Positions 1-9,058 are shown, counted from the stretch's first letter. The stretch: 37,881 nt of DNA from Flavobacteriales bacterium (GCA_024229195.1 JAAESS010000342.1:1-37881), one strand, 5' to 3'. Numbers and translations are program-made. Notes: generated from the sequence alone by a model not told the origin.

Positions 1-42
1 GTGACCGACAGAATGTTAGAAATGTTTAAAAAGAAAAAATAA
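1..42 (+). CDS. pntA: NAD(P) transhydrogenase subunit alpha, C-terminal fragment (partial at window start)
   Basis: Frame 1 reads VTDRMLEMFKKKK-stop, a transhydrogenase alpha-like C-terminus; the stop overlaps the pntB start (TAATG). Confidence 0.7.
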   Translation: MTDRMLEMFKKKK

Positions 43-1433
43 TGGAATATATATTCAGTCTTGAGTTGATCTATTTGGTCGCATCGGTTACTTATATTTT
101 AGGATTAAAAATGTTAGGTCATCCTGAAACGGCACGTAAAGGAAATTTAATTGCGGCTTTTGGTATGACCCTTGCTATTCTGGGTACTATTTTCTTACAT
201 CAGGGAACAGTTGATCCCCTTATTTATTCTTTAATTGGTGCTGCAATTGTTATTGGTACCCTTATTGGCTGGGGCGTCGCAAAAAAAGTTGATATGACCA
301 AAATGCCTGAACTAGTGTCACTTTTCAATGGTATGGGAGGTGCAAGTGCCGCTATTATTGGTTTGATCGAATTCAGTCATTATGTAGGAGATCAATTGTC
401 AATTGCAACGATTATTGCAGGACTTGTGATCGGTAGTATCTCATTCTCGGGCAGTATGATCGCATGGGCCAAATTGAACGGAACCTTAAATAAACCGATT
501 CGTCTACCCTCCTATAATATCCTGAATAATATTATTCTATTGGCGATAGTTAGTTTTGGTATTTTTATAACCTGTAGTAATTCGGGCAGTCAAGCTTACC
601 TATATCTCATATTCTTTGGGGCTTTGGCCTATGGAGTATTATTTGTAATGCCTATTGGTGGTGCAGATATGCCTGTTGTTATTTCCTTACTGAATTCGTT
701 TACCGGATTAGCGGCGGCTTTTGCCGGTTTCTTATACGGAAATATGGTGATGCTTACAGGTGGAATTTTAGTAGGCTCAGCTGGTACGATACTTACATTT
801 GCCATGTGTGATGCCATGAACAGACCTTTAGCAAGTGTCATATTTGGTGCTTTTGGAGAAGGAGCTGCAGATCTGGAATCATCTCAAAAATCTCAGGGAG
901 GAAGTATTAAAAAAACAACTCCAAGTGACGCTGCAATTCTAATGAATTATGCCAATAGGGTTATTATTGTTCCCGGCTACGGTCTGGCAGTTGCCCAAGC
1001 CCAACATGTGATTCATGAACTTGAGATATTACTTGAGAAAAAGGGTGTTGAAGTCAAATATGCCATTCATCCGGTGGCAGGTCGTATGCCTGGTCATATG
1101 AATGTGCTGTTGGCTGAAACCAACGTTGACTATGATAAACTCGTTGAGATGGAAGATATCAATTCAGAGTTTCAAAATACAGACGCTGTATTGGTTGTTG
1201 GAGCAAATGATGTTGTAAATCCGGCTGCGCATAATGATCCTGCGAGCCCTATTTATGGTATGCCCATTCTGGATGTTGAAAATGCGAAAAGCATCATTAT
1301 CAATAAGCGAAGTATGAACCCGGGTTATGCGGGAATTGAAAATGAATTATTCTTTAACCAGAAAACTTCAATGCTTTTTGGTGACGCTAAAGATGTATTG
1401 ACCAAACTTGTCCATGAATTAAAAAATATGTAG
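42..1433 (+). CDS. pntB: NAD(P) transhydrogenase subunit beta
   Basis: 463-aa ORF; multi-TM N-terminus and PntB-like dIII motifs (VIIVPGYGLAVAQAQH, HPVAGRMPGHMNVLLAE, GANDVVNPAA). Confidence 0.96.
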   Translation: MEYIFSLELIYLVASVTYILGLKMLGHPETARKGNLIAAFGMTLAILGTIFLHQGTVDPLIYSLIGAAIVIGTLIGWGVAKKVDMTKMPELVSLFNGMGGASAAIIGLIEFSHYVGDQLSIATIIAGLVIGSISFSGSMIAWAKLNGTLNKPIRLPSYNILNNIILLAIVSFGIFITCSNSGSQAYLYLIFFGALAYGVLFVMPIGGADMPVVISLLNSFTGLAAAFAGFLYGNMVMLTGGILVGSAGTILTFAMCDAMNRPLASVIFGAFGEGAADLESSQKSQGGSIKKTTPSDAAILMNYANRVIIVPGYGLAVAQAQHVIHELEILLEKKGVEVKYAIHPVAGRMPGHMNVLLAETNVDYDKLVEMEDINSEFQNTDAVLVVGANDVVNPAAHNDPASPIYGMPILDVENAKSIIINKRSMNPGYAGIENELFFNQKTSMLFGDAKDVLTKLVHELKNM

Positions 1434-1511
1434 CTCATTTTATGCTGAAATACTGCCTTTTACAGAACAATAAAATTATAGCCAAATTCTTTCTACTCGT
1501 TAAATCTTGAT

Positions 1512-1519
1512 TATATTTG
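1512..1519 (+). promoter_or_regulatory. Putative Bacteroidota -7 element (TATATTTG)
   Basis: TATATTTG matches TAnnTTTG 16 nt upstream of the ATG; no clear -33 TTG. Confidence 0.4.
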
Positions 1520-1535
1520 TTGAAAAGATTTTGTA

Positions 1536-2996
1536 ATGAGGTTTATCAAAGGTGATAAAGAATTAGAACATGTTCTTTCGATTAAACATAAGGCACTTAG
1601 GGTTAATTTGAATGAACATATTTATGGAACGTTTGCCGAGATAGGTGCAGGTCAGGAAACGGTTCGTCATTTTTTTAGAGCAGGTGGTGCTTCAGGTACC
1701 ATTGCAAAGGCCATGTCTGCATATGACAAAGATTTCTCGGATGCCATCTATGGTATTGAGAGTGATAAACGTTATGTAACTGAGTCCCGTCTCAGAAAAA
1801 TGCTGCGTCACGAAGTAGAACTTATTGAAGATCGTCTAAACCGAGATAAGCACCCCAATAAAATCTTCTTTTCTTATGCCAACACCGTAACCACCATTGA
1901 TTTTGCAAAAAATTTCAAAGGACACGGATGGGTAGGTATACGTTTTCAAATGGACGCGTTAGAAGATTATAACGAAATCGTACTGCATGTTCGTTTCAAG
2001 CAAACAGATTCCAAATTACAACAAGAAACACTTGGTATTTTAGGAGCAAATCTGATCTATGGTGCTTTTTATTTGAACGATAGTCCAAAGGACCTTCTGA
2101 AATCCTTTTATGACAATATTGATACAGATACCATAGAAGTTGATATGGTCGACTTTACAGGCCCGAGATTTATGTATGTTGACAACCGTTTGATGAGTTT
2201 ACATCTGTTGAAAAACGGTATGACCAACGCGGTGATGTTCGGACCAGATGGAAATAACCTTCTTCCTGCGCAACAACTCTATAAAAAAAATATCCTTGCC
2301 TTAAGAGGAAGTTACAGACCCGTAACCAGGGTAAATATGGAAATTTATGAGGAAGCTAAAAAGATGTTCTTTTCTGATAAACGTGTTACAGAAAAAAATA
2401 CACACGTGATCTTTGAGATTACCTTGGCAAACCTAAGATCTGAGGGTAAAATCAATGAAAGAGATTTTCTGGATAGAGCAGAATTATTATGTTCTCTCGG
2501 ACAAACTGTAATGATCACAAATTTCCAGGAGTATTACAAGTTAGTTGATTATTTCTCTGAATTTACCAAAGCCAGAATGGGATTGGCCATGGGTGTGTAC
2601 AATTTGATACAGATATTCGATGAGAAATACTATAGAGATCTGAGTGGTGGTGTACTTGAAGCCTTTGGAAAATTATTCTATAAAGACCTTAAAGTATACC
2701 TATATCCTCTGAAAGATCTTGAGAGCGGAGAGATCATCACCAGTGCGAACCTCAAGGTGCATCCCAGAATGAAAGAACTGTATAAATATTTTAAATTCAA
2801 CGGCAGGATAGCTGATATTATGAAATTTGATCCTGATATTCTAGAGATTTTCTCAAGAAAGGCGTTCAAATTGATCGCTAATGGTGAAGATGGCTGGGAG
2901 GAGATGTTACCCGAAGGTGTAGCCAAAATTATCAAAGACAAGCGATTATTTGGTTACAGTAAGAGAAAACACGAAAGGAAAAATAAAATAAAATAA
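1536..2996 (+). CDS. Conserved protein of unknown function (486 aa)
   Basis: Long intact ORF; N-terminus LRVNLNEHIYGTFAEIGAGQETVRHFFRAGGASGTIAKAMSAYDK resembles a widely conserved uncharacterised family; no catalytic motif I can name. Confidence 0.85.
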   Translation: MRFIKGDKELEHVLSIKHKALRVNLNEHIYGTFAEIGAGQETVRHFFRAGGASGTIAKAMSAYDKDFSDAIYGIESDKRYVTESRLRKMLRHEVELIEDRLNRDKHPNKIFFSYANTVTTIDFAKNFKGHGWVGIRFQMDALEDYNEIVLHVRFKQTDSKLQQETLGILGANLIYGAFYLNDSPKDLLKSFYDNIDTDTIEVDMVDFTGPRFMYVDNRLMSLHLLKNGMTNAVMFGPDGNNLLPAQQLYKKNILALRGSYRPVTRVNMEIYEEAKKMFFSDKRVTEKNTHVIFEITLANLRSEGKINERDFLDRAELLCSLGQTVMITNFQEYYKLVDYFSEFTKARMGLAMGVYNLIQIFDEKYYRDLSGGVLEAFGKLFYKDLKVYLYPLKDLESGEIITSANLKVHPRMKELYKYFKFNGRIADIMKFDPDILEIFSRKAFKLIANGEDGWEEMLPEGVAKIIKDKRLFGYSKRKHERKNKIK

Positions 2997-3000
2997 AAAA

Positions 3001-3024
3001 AAGGGACGATTCAAATCGTCCCTT
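3001..3024. terminator. Bidirectional rho-independent terminator
   Basis: AAGGGACGAT-TCAA-ATCGTCCCTT hairpin flanked by A and T tracts, between convergent genes. Confidence 0.9.
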
Positions 3025-3032
3025 TTTTATTT

Positions 3033-3482
3033 CTATAGAATCTGAGCACTGTGGTCTTTTGTCTTTACCTTGGTGATTACATCTTCAATTTTACCTTCCT
3101 CATCAATTACAAAGGTTGTCCGGTAAATGCCATCATATTCTCTACCCATAAACTTTTTGGGTCCCCAAACACCATAAGCCATAATCACTTCTTTATCTTC
3201 ATCCGCCAATAAACTATAGGGTAATTCCTGTTTCGTACTGAAATTCATTTGCCTCTTTTCCGAATCAGCACTTACTCCTAATATTTCATAACCCTTGTTT
3301 TGAAATGTGTGATAGTTGTCTCTGAGGTTACATGCCTCCGCGGTACATCCGGGAGTACTAGCTTTGGGATAAAAAAATAAAACTACCTTTTTACCTTTAA
3401 AATCTTCTAAATTAATTATTTTTCCGTGTTGATCCTTCACTGAGAATGCTGGGGCCTTATCCCCTATTTTTAATGTTGTCAT
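3033..3482 (-). CDS. bcp: Thioredoxin-dependent thiol peroxidase (Bcp/PrxQ)
   Basis: FYPKASTPGCTAEACNLRDNY peroxiredoxin motif; the start MTTLKIGDKAPAF at 3482 is more likely than the ORF-track start at 3500. Confidence 0.93.
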   Translation of the reverse strand: MTTLKIGDKAPAFSVKDQHGKIINLEDFKGKKVVLFFYPKASTPGCTAEACNLRDNYHTFQNKGYEILGVSADSEKRQMNFSTKQELPYSLLADEDKEVIMAYGVWGPKKFMGREYDGIYRTTFVIDEEGKIEDVITKVKTKDHSAQIL

Positions 3483-3497
3483 TATTTGTATTTTTAC

Positions 3498-3505
3498 CAA
3501 AAATA
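3498..3505 (-). promoter_or_regulatory. Putative -7 element for bcp (TATTTTTG)
   Basis: Plus-strand CAAAAATA reads TATTTTTG on the minus strand, 15 nt from the bcp ATG. Confidence 0.35.
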
Positions 3506-3513
3506 ATCAAAAA

Positions 3514-4146
3514 ATGACTAAAAAGGAAAAGGTACAGTTCGTTATTGACACATTAGAATCACTTTATCCGCAACCACCAATCCCTCTAGAGCATAAAGAT
3601 CCTTATACCTTACTCATTGCTGTTCTCTTATCGGCCCAGAGTACTGACGCCAGAGTAAACATCATTACACCTCTTCTCTTCGAAAAGGCTGACAATCCAT
3701 TTGACATGATCAAATTGAGTGTAGAAGAAATTCGGGAGATTATAAAACCAGTAGGCTTATCCCCTATGAAATCGAAAGGTATTTATGGTCTCTCTCATAT
3801 CTTGATCGACAAGTACAACGGCCAGGTCCCTGACCAAATTGAGCTTTTGGAGGAACTTCCTGCAGTCGGACATAAAACTGCTTCAGTAGTAATGAGTCAG
3901 GCTTTTGGAGTTCCAAGTTTCCCTGTTGACACTCATATTCACAGGTTGATGTACCGATGGAATCTGAGTACAGGTAAAAATGTAGTAAAAACCGAAAAAG
4001 ATGCCAGACGATTATTTCCTGAATCATTATGGAATAAACTGCATTTACAAATTATCTTCTATGGACGTGAATACTCTCCTGCAAGAGGATGGAATTTAGA
4101 TAAGGATGTGATTACAAAAACAATTGGAAGAAAACATTTAAAATAA
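3514..4146 (+). CDS. nth: Endonuclease III-type DNA glycosylase/AP lyase lacking Fe-S cluster cysteines
   Basis: HhH motif LPAVGHKTASVV with the catalytic Lys position and VDTHIHR with the catalytic Asp position; no cysteines in the protein. Confidence 0.93.
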   Translation: MTKKEKVQFVIDTLESLYPQPPIPLEHKDPYTLLIAVLLSAQSTDARVNIITPLLFEKADNPFDMIKLSVEEIREIIKPVGLSPMKSKGIYGLSHILIDKYNGQVPDQIELLEELPAVGHKTASVVMSQAFGVPSFPVDTHIHRLMYRWNLSTGKNVVKTEKDARRLFPESLWNKLHLQIIFYGREYSPARGWNLDKDVITKTIGRKHLK

Positions 4147-4150
4147 AAAA

Positions 4151-4176
4151 AGCCCCTAACATACGATTAGGAGCTT
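4151..4176. terminator. Terminator hairpin after nth
   Basis: AGCCCCTAA-CATACGA-TTAGGAGCT (one mismatch) followed by T tract; A tract upstream. Confidence 0.75.
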
Positions 4177-4183
4177 TTTCCGA

Positions 4184-4324
4184 TTAATTCAAATGAAACA
4201 TTAAGCTTTCTTTTTCCGTCTTGACCGCTTTGATCGATTTCGAATAATTTAGTAAAAATGAAATCGTTTCTGTTTTTGGATCAAGTTTTTCTTTGAAGAA
4301 TCTTTCAGTGTAAAGTTTTGCCAT
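4184..4324 (-). CDS. Unlisted 46-aa small protein
   Basis: ATG to TAA on the minus strand: MAKLYTERFFKEKLDPKTETISFLLNYSKSIKAVKTEKESLMFHLN; lies 85 nt downstream of the sigma factor gene on the same strand; below the ORF-track size cutoff. Confidence 0.65.
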   Translation of the reverse strand: MAKLYTERFFKEKLDPKTETISFLLNYSKSIKAVKTEKESLMFHLN

Positions 4325-4409
4325 AAATCTCTTAATTTTTTAGGGATTAATAAGATAACGGACAAAAATGAACATTATTGTACAAAGATTAAAAAAAATT
4401 AAATTTTTA

Positions 4410-4994
4410 TTAGTTTGTTAAAATAATATTATTGTTGTCTATCATTTTTCTCAAGTTGATCAAGGCGTACCTCATTCTACCCAAAGCTGTGTTTATACTC
4501 ACATTTGTTTGTTCAGAAATTTCCTTGAAACTCATATCTCTAAAAATTCTCATCATAAGAACCTCTCTTTGATCATCTGGTAATTCATCAACCAATTTTC
4601 TAACATCGTCATGAATTTGATTCTTAATGATCTTTCCCTCTGCATCTAAAGACTTGTCACTCAATACTGAAAAAATATCAAATTCATCTGTGTTTTGAAA
4701 AGTTGGCATTCTGTTTCCTTTTCTAAAGAAGTCGATAATAAGGTTATGAGCGATTCTCATCGTCCAAGGTAAAAATTTACCTTCCTCATTGTATTTACCC
4801 ATCTTTAAAGTATTGATCACTTTAATGAAAGTATCCTGAAAAATGTCGTCAGCAACATCTCTGTCTTGTACTTTTGAATAAATAAAACTGAAAATTCTTT
4901 GTTTGTGACGCAGGATTAAGATTTCTAAACATCTTTCATTTCCTGCAATGTAGTTACTAACTAAGACGGCATCGTCTAATTTCTGATTTTGCAT
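4410..4994 (-). CDS. RNA polymerase sigma-70 family (ECF-type) sigma factor
   Basis: Region 2 (DRDVADDIFQDTFIKVINTL) and region 4 (LPDDQREVLMMRIFRDMSFKEISEQTNVSINTALGRMRYALINLRK). Confidence 0.94.
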   Translation of the reverse strand: MQNQKLDDAVLVSNYIAGNERCLEILILRHKQRIFSFIYSKVQDRDVADDIFQDTFIKVINTLKMGKYNEEGKFLPWTMRIAHNLIIDFFRKGNRMPTFQNTDEFDIFSVLSDKSLDAEGKIIKNQIHDDVRKLVDELPDDQREVLMMRIFRDMSFKEISEQTNVSINTALGRMRYALINLRKMIDNNNIILTN

Positions 4995-5136
4995 AATTCC
5001 CCTTTTTTAAAATGAAACCTTAATACTATTCGGTTTCTAGTTATTATTGTTATGAAAAGTAGAACTATACTATATACAGAAATTTTAAATTAATAAATCG
5101 TTAGGGGAGACTAGTTTTCTTTCATAAGTCTCGGGA

Positions 5137-5169
5137 CAAATATAAAAACAAATTTTTCTTATAAACAAA
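5137..5169 (-). promoter_or_regulatory. Bacteroidota-type promoter for the sigma factor gene
   Basis: Minus strand TTTG-N21-TATATTTG (plus-strand CAAATATA at 5137-5144, CAAA at 5166-5169); implies a 5' UTR of roughly 130 nt. Confidence 0.6.
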
Positions 5170-5234
5170 TTTTTTTGTAAAATATTTTATTTTTTTTAAC
5201 ATTTATATGCTTTTTTTTAACAAAAAAACCTTCT

Positions 5235-5242
5235 TATCTTTG
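5235..5242 (+). promoter_or_regulatory. Putative -7 element for uvrA (TATCTTTG)
   Basis: TAnnTTTG match 33 nt before the TTG start; no clear -33 element. Confidence 0.45.
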
Positions 5243-5274
5243 TAAAATAATCAAATAAAAACATCTGTAACTAC

Positions 5275-8043
5275 TTGAAAAACAATAATTTTAAAGACTT
5301 TATCTCGATTAGAGGCGCATCTTTACACAACTTAAAGAATTTAGACGTAAAAATTCCAAGAAATAAGCTCGTTGTGCTTACCGGATTGTCGGGATCTGGT
5401 AAATCCAGCCTTGCTTTTGACACGCTTTATGCCGAAGGTCAGCGACGATATGTGGAAAGTTTGTCCTCATATGCAAGACAATTCATGGGAAAATTGAATA
5501 AGCCAAAGGTAACCTCCATTAAAGGGATCTCCCCTGCCATTGCTATCGAACAAAAAGTAAATAGTACCAATCCCAGATCAACAGTTGGTACAACGACTGA
5601 AATTTATGATTATTTAAAATTATTATATGCCCGAATAGGAAGAACTTATTCACCAATTTCGGGTGATGAGGTAAAAAAAGATTCGGTATCAGATGTGCTG
5701 GACCATATCAAAAATATCAAGACAGGCACTAAATTGCTGCTGCTATCCCCCGTACATATGGATAAGAAGAAAGACGTAAGCACTGTTATTAAAATTCTTA
5801 AGCAACAAGGGTTCTCGCGTTTAATGGTGGATGAAAAGGCAATTCGCATTGATGATTTTACAGATAAAAAAAATCAGAAAATTTGGCTGATCGTTGACAG
5901 AATTGTCGTGCAAAAGGATGAGGATTTTTTCAATAGGGTTGCAGACTCAGTGCAAACTGCATTTTATGAAGGAAAGGGTGAATGCATCTTACAAATGGTC
6001 GAATCAGGAGAAAAGGTATTATTTAGTAATAAATTTGAAAAAGACGGGATGACCTTTCTTGATCCCAATATCCACTTCTTTAGTTTTAATAATCCTTATG
6101 GTGCCTGCAACAAATGTGAAGGCTATGGAAATATCATTGGCATTGATAAGGATCTGGTGATTCCAAATACCTCCCTTTCTATTTATGATGATGCGATCCT
6201 CCCTTGGAAAAGTGATTCATTTAGGCCCTACAAAGATGATCTGATTTTAAATGCATATAAATTTGATTTCCCAATTCATAAACCCGTTTATGAATTGACT
6301 GAGGAGCAATTTGAATTACTTTGGACAGGAAATAAACATTTCAATGGCTTACATGATTTCTTTAAACACCTCGAAGAAAAGAGTTATAAAATTCAATATC
6401 GAGTCATGCTGTCCAGATACAGGGGTAAAACAAAATGTAACAGTTGTCAAGGCAAAAGACTACGAACGGAAGCGACATATGTCAAGGTTCATGGTAAGGA
6501 CATCACAGAACTTGTTGACCTTCCGATAGGTGAAGTTCTTTCTTTTTTCGAACAATTAGAGCTTTCTGATACTGAAAGTGCCATTGCTCGTCGTTTGTTG
6601 ATCGAAATCAGAAACCGCTTAGAATTTTTAATTGATGTAGGGTTGAACTACCTCAGTTTAAATAGAAATTCCAATACACTTTCAGGAGGAGAAAGTCAGC
6701 GTATCAATCTAGCCACTTCATTGGGAAGCAGTTTGGTGGGATCTATGTATATTCTTGATGAACCCAGTATTGGATTGCATTCACGAGATACTGAGAGGCT
6801 TATTAAGGTACTGTTTAAATTAAGGGATCTCGGTAATACTGTGATTGTTGTGGAACACGATGAAGATATTATAAAAGTAGCTGATCATGTAATTGATATA
6901 GGACCTGAAGCTGGAAGTTTTGGAGGTGAACTTGTCGCCGAAGGATCGTTTAAAAAGATTCTTAAAGCCAATACGCTTACTGCCCGATATCTTAATGGTC
7001 AACTTAAAATAGAAGTTCCTGCAAAAAGAAGGTCATCTAAAAAGTATATTGAAATTCTTGGAGCCAGAGCGAATAACTTAAAAAATATTGATGTAAAATT
7101 TCCCCTCAATGCACTTACCATGATTACAGGAGTATCAGGAAGTGGAAAAAGTACATTGATCCGAAATATCCTATATCCTGCTCTTCAAAAAATTATCCAT
7201 AAATACGGTGAGAAACCAGGTCAATTTACTGATATACAAGGAGATATTAACCTTTTACAAAATATTGAGTTCATCAATCAGAACCCTATAGGAAGATCGA
7301 GCCGATCAAATCCAGTAACCTATATAAAAGCTTATGATGACATTAGAGGCCTCTATACGGATCAAAAACTTTCGAAACTAAGAGCTTACAAAGCCAAATT
7401 CTTTTCCTTTAATGTTGATGGTGGGCGCTGCGATACTTGTAAAGGTGAGGGCGAGGTTACGATTGAGATGCAATTTATGGCAGATGTTCACCTGGAATGC
7501 GATACTTGTAAGGGTAAAAGGTTTAAAAAGGAAGTTTTGGAAATAGAATTTGAAGGTAAAAACATCAATGACATACTTCGAACAACTGTTGATGAAGCTA
7601 TTCTCTTCTTTTCAAAACATGAACAAATTAAAATTGTAAACAAACTTAAACCTTTACAGGATGTTGGCCTGGGATATGTTCAATTAGGTCAGGCTTCAAG
7701 TACCCTATCCGGAGGAGAAGCCCAAAGGATTAAGTTGGCTTCTTTTCTTGTTAAAGGGAATAGTAAGGATAAAACACTTTTTATTTTTGATGAACCTTCG
7801 ACCGGACTTCATTTTCACGACATCAATAAGCTGTTAAAATCTTTCAATGCTTTGATTGACAAAGGACATTCTATCATAGTGATAGAACACAATCTGGATC
7901 TGATCAAATCTGCAGATTACATTATTGATCTGGGCCCTGAAGGAGGTAAAGCAGGGGGAAATATCGTTGCACAGGGAATTCCTGAAGAACTTGTAAAAAA
8001 TAAGGGGTCTTATACAGCTCAGTATCTTAAAGAGAAGATTTAG
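5275..8043 (+). CDS. uvrA: Excinuclease ABC subunit A
   Basis: Two ABC ATPase modules (GLSGSGKSSLAFDTLYAEGQRRYVESLSSYARQF; GVSGSGKSTLI), LSGGESQR/LSGGEAQR signatures, Zn-type Cys motifs; TTG start. Confidence 0.97.
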   Translation: MKNNNFKDFISIRGASLHNLKNLDVKIPRNKLVVLTGLSGSGKSSLAFDTLYAEGQRRYVESLSSYARQFMGKLNKPKVTSIKGISPAIAIEQKVNSTNPRSTVGTTTEIYDYLKLLYARIGRTYSPISGDEVKKDSVSDVLDHIKNIKTGTKLLLLSPVHMDKKKDVSTVIKILKQQGFSRLMVDEKAIRIDDFTDKKNQKIWLIVDRIVVQKDEDFFNRVADSVQTAFYEGKGECILQMVESGEKVLFSNKFEKDGMTFLDPNIHFFSFNNPYGACNKCEGYGNIIGIDKDLVIPNTSLSIYDDAILPWKSDSFRPYKDDLILNAYKFDFPIHKPVYELTEEQFELLWTGNKHFNGLHDFFKHLEEKSYKIQYRVMLSRYRGKTKCNSCQGKRLRTEATYVKVHGKDITELVDLPIGEVLSFFEQLELSDTESAIARRLLIEIRNRLEFLIDVGLNYLSLNRNSNTLSGGESQRINLATSLGSSLVGSMYILDEPSIGLHSRDTERLIKVLFKLRDLGNTVIVVEHDEDIIKVADHVIDIGPEAGSFGGELVAEGSFKKILKANTLTARYLNGQLKIEVPAKRRSSKKYIEILGARANNLKNIDVKFPLNALTMITGVSGSGKSTLIRNILYPALQKIIHKYGEKPGQFTDIQGDINLLQNIEFINQNPIGRSSRSNPVTYIKAYDDIRGLYTDQKLSKLRAYKAKFFSFNVDGGRCDTCKGEGEVTIEMQFMADVHLECDTCKGKRFKKEVLEIEFEGKNINDILRTTVDEAILFFSKHEQIKIVNKLKPLQDVGLGYVQLGQASSTLSGGEAQRIKLASFLVKGNSKDKTLFIFDEPSTGLHFHDINKLLKSFNALIDKGHSIIVIEHNLDLIKSADYIIDLGPEGGKAGGNIVAQGIPEELVKNKGSYTAQYLKEKI

Positions 8044-8054
8044 AAAAAATCTTG

Positions 8055-8732
8055 TTAATTTAATTTATCAAAATTTTCTTTAGCAAGCACGAACTTTGGC
8101 TCTATTTTTAGCGCTTTTTGATAACTTATTTTGGCCTCATCTATTTTATCTAACTGTTCTTCAATCACACCTTTTAAATAAGGAATTGCAGCTAATAACT
8201 CGATCTGTTGTGTATGCGTCTGATTAATAGAAAACGTAACCATAATATTTCCAGTATCATTAATTCCTTCTACTTTTTTGATGGTTGCATAGGCATCCTC
8301 AAACTTTTTCATAGACAATTGAAGTTTAGCCAAATTATAACCGTGATAATTATTATTGGTCAATTCAAACAATTCTTGATAAACTTCCATTGCTTTATCC
8401 AAAGCCCCTAATGATTCAAGAGAACTTCCTTTTAGCTCAAGCATAGTTTTGTGTTTTGGCTCTCTCTTGAGCACTTCATTCGCCATCATAAAACAAGACC
8501 CATATTTACCTGCCGAATAATACATATAAGCAAGACTGTCTTTGTAAGTACTATTGTCCCCTTCTAAAGCAATTAATTTATACATACTATAAGATGCAAC
8601 ATCAGGGTCTCCTATTTGCTTGGCATTAGCAATTATTTTCTTTTCCAAGGCAATTGCTTCTTCTTTTGATGATTGAGCAACAACTGAAAAACTCATCATA
8701 GCCACAACCAATACAGTATATAATATCTTCAT
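8055..8732 (-). CDS. Exported tetratricopeptide-repeat protein
   Basis: Signal peptide MKILYTVLVVAMMSFSVVAQ and TPR-like repeats; start placed at 8732 rather than 8756. Confidence 0.8.
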   Translation of the reverse strand: MKILYTVLVVAMMSFSVVAQSSKEEAIALEKKIIANAKQIGDPDVASYSMYKLIALEGDNSTYKDSLAYMYYSAGKYGSCFMMANEVLKREPKHKTMLELKGSSLESLGALDKAMEVYQELFELTNNNYHGYNLAKLQLSMKKFEDAYATIKKVEGINDTGNIMVTFSINQTHTQQIELLAAIPYLKGVIEEQLDKIDEAKISYQKALKIEPKFVLAKENFDKLN

Positions 8733-8828
8733 TGTAAGTAATTTTAATGGGGGCAAAAATATTCAATTTATTGGAATAATAAATTCTTTTTAAAAAGATT
8801 AACAAAGTAACCCTCTAAAATAAAAAAA

Positions 8829-8856
8829 ACGTTCAAAAAATTATTGAACGTTTTTT
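8829..8856. terminator. Terminator downstream of tRNA-His
   Basis: AACGTTCAA...TTGAACGTT hairpin with flanking A and T tracts. Confidence 0.85.
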
Positions 8857-8862
8857 AATTTG

Positions 8863-8937
8863 GGTGGAAGACCGGGCTCGAACCGGCGACCCTCGGTACC
8901 ACAAACCGATGCTCTAACCAACTGAGCTACAACCACC
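8863..8937 (-). tRNA. tRNA-His (anticodon GTG)
   Basis: Minus strand GGTGGTTGTAGCTCAGTTGGTTAGAGCATCGGTTTGTGGTACCGAGGGTCGCCGGTTCGAGCCCGGTCTTCCACC; anticodon loop TTGTGGT; D and T arms intact; G-1 and C73 encoded. Confidence 0.95.
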
Positions 8938-8973
8938 GTGATACTTTGAATTTACTTACTGCAAATTCGGGTG

Positions 8974-9004
8974 CAAATATAATCTATTTCACCACTTCTT
9001 CAAA
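8974..9004 (-). promoter_or_regulatory. Promoter for tRNA-His
   Basis: Minus strand TTTG-N19-TATATTTG, a very good match to the Bacteroidota -33/-7 consensus. Confidence 0.8.
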
Positions 9005-9058
9005 TAAATAATAAATTTTTATCAATAATTTTCTGCTTAAAATACTTGTCAGAGATAC

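Noticed and set aside
3483-3500. N-terminal extension of bcp (MVKIQI)
   Set aside because: MTTLKIGDKAP at 3482 matches the usual start and leaves room for the -7 box.
5146-5225. Very AT-rich stretch upstream of uvrA considered as a special element
   Set aside because: Consistent with an ordinary AT-rich divergent promoter region; no repeat unit found.
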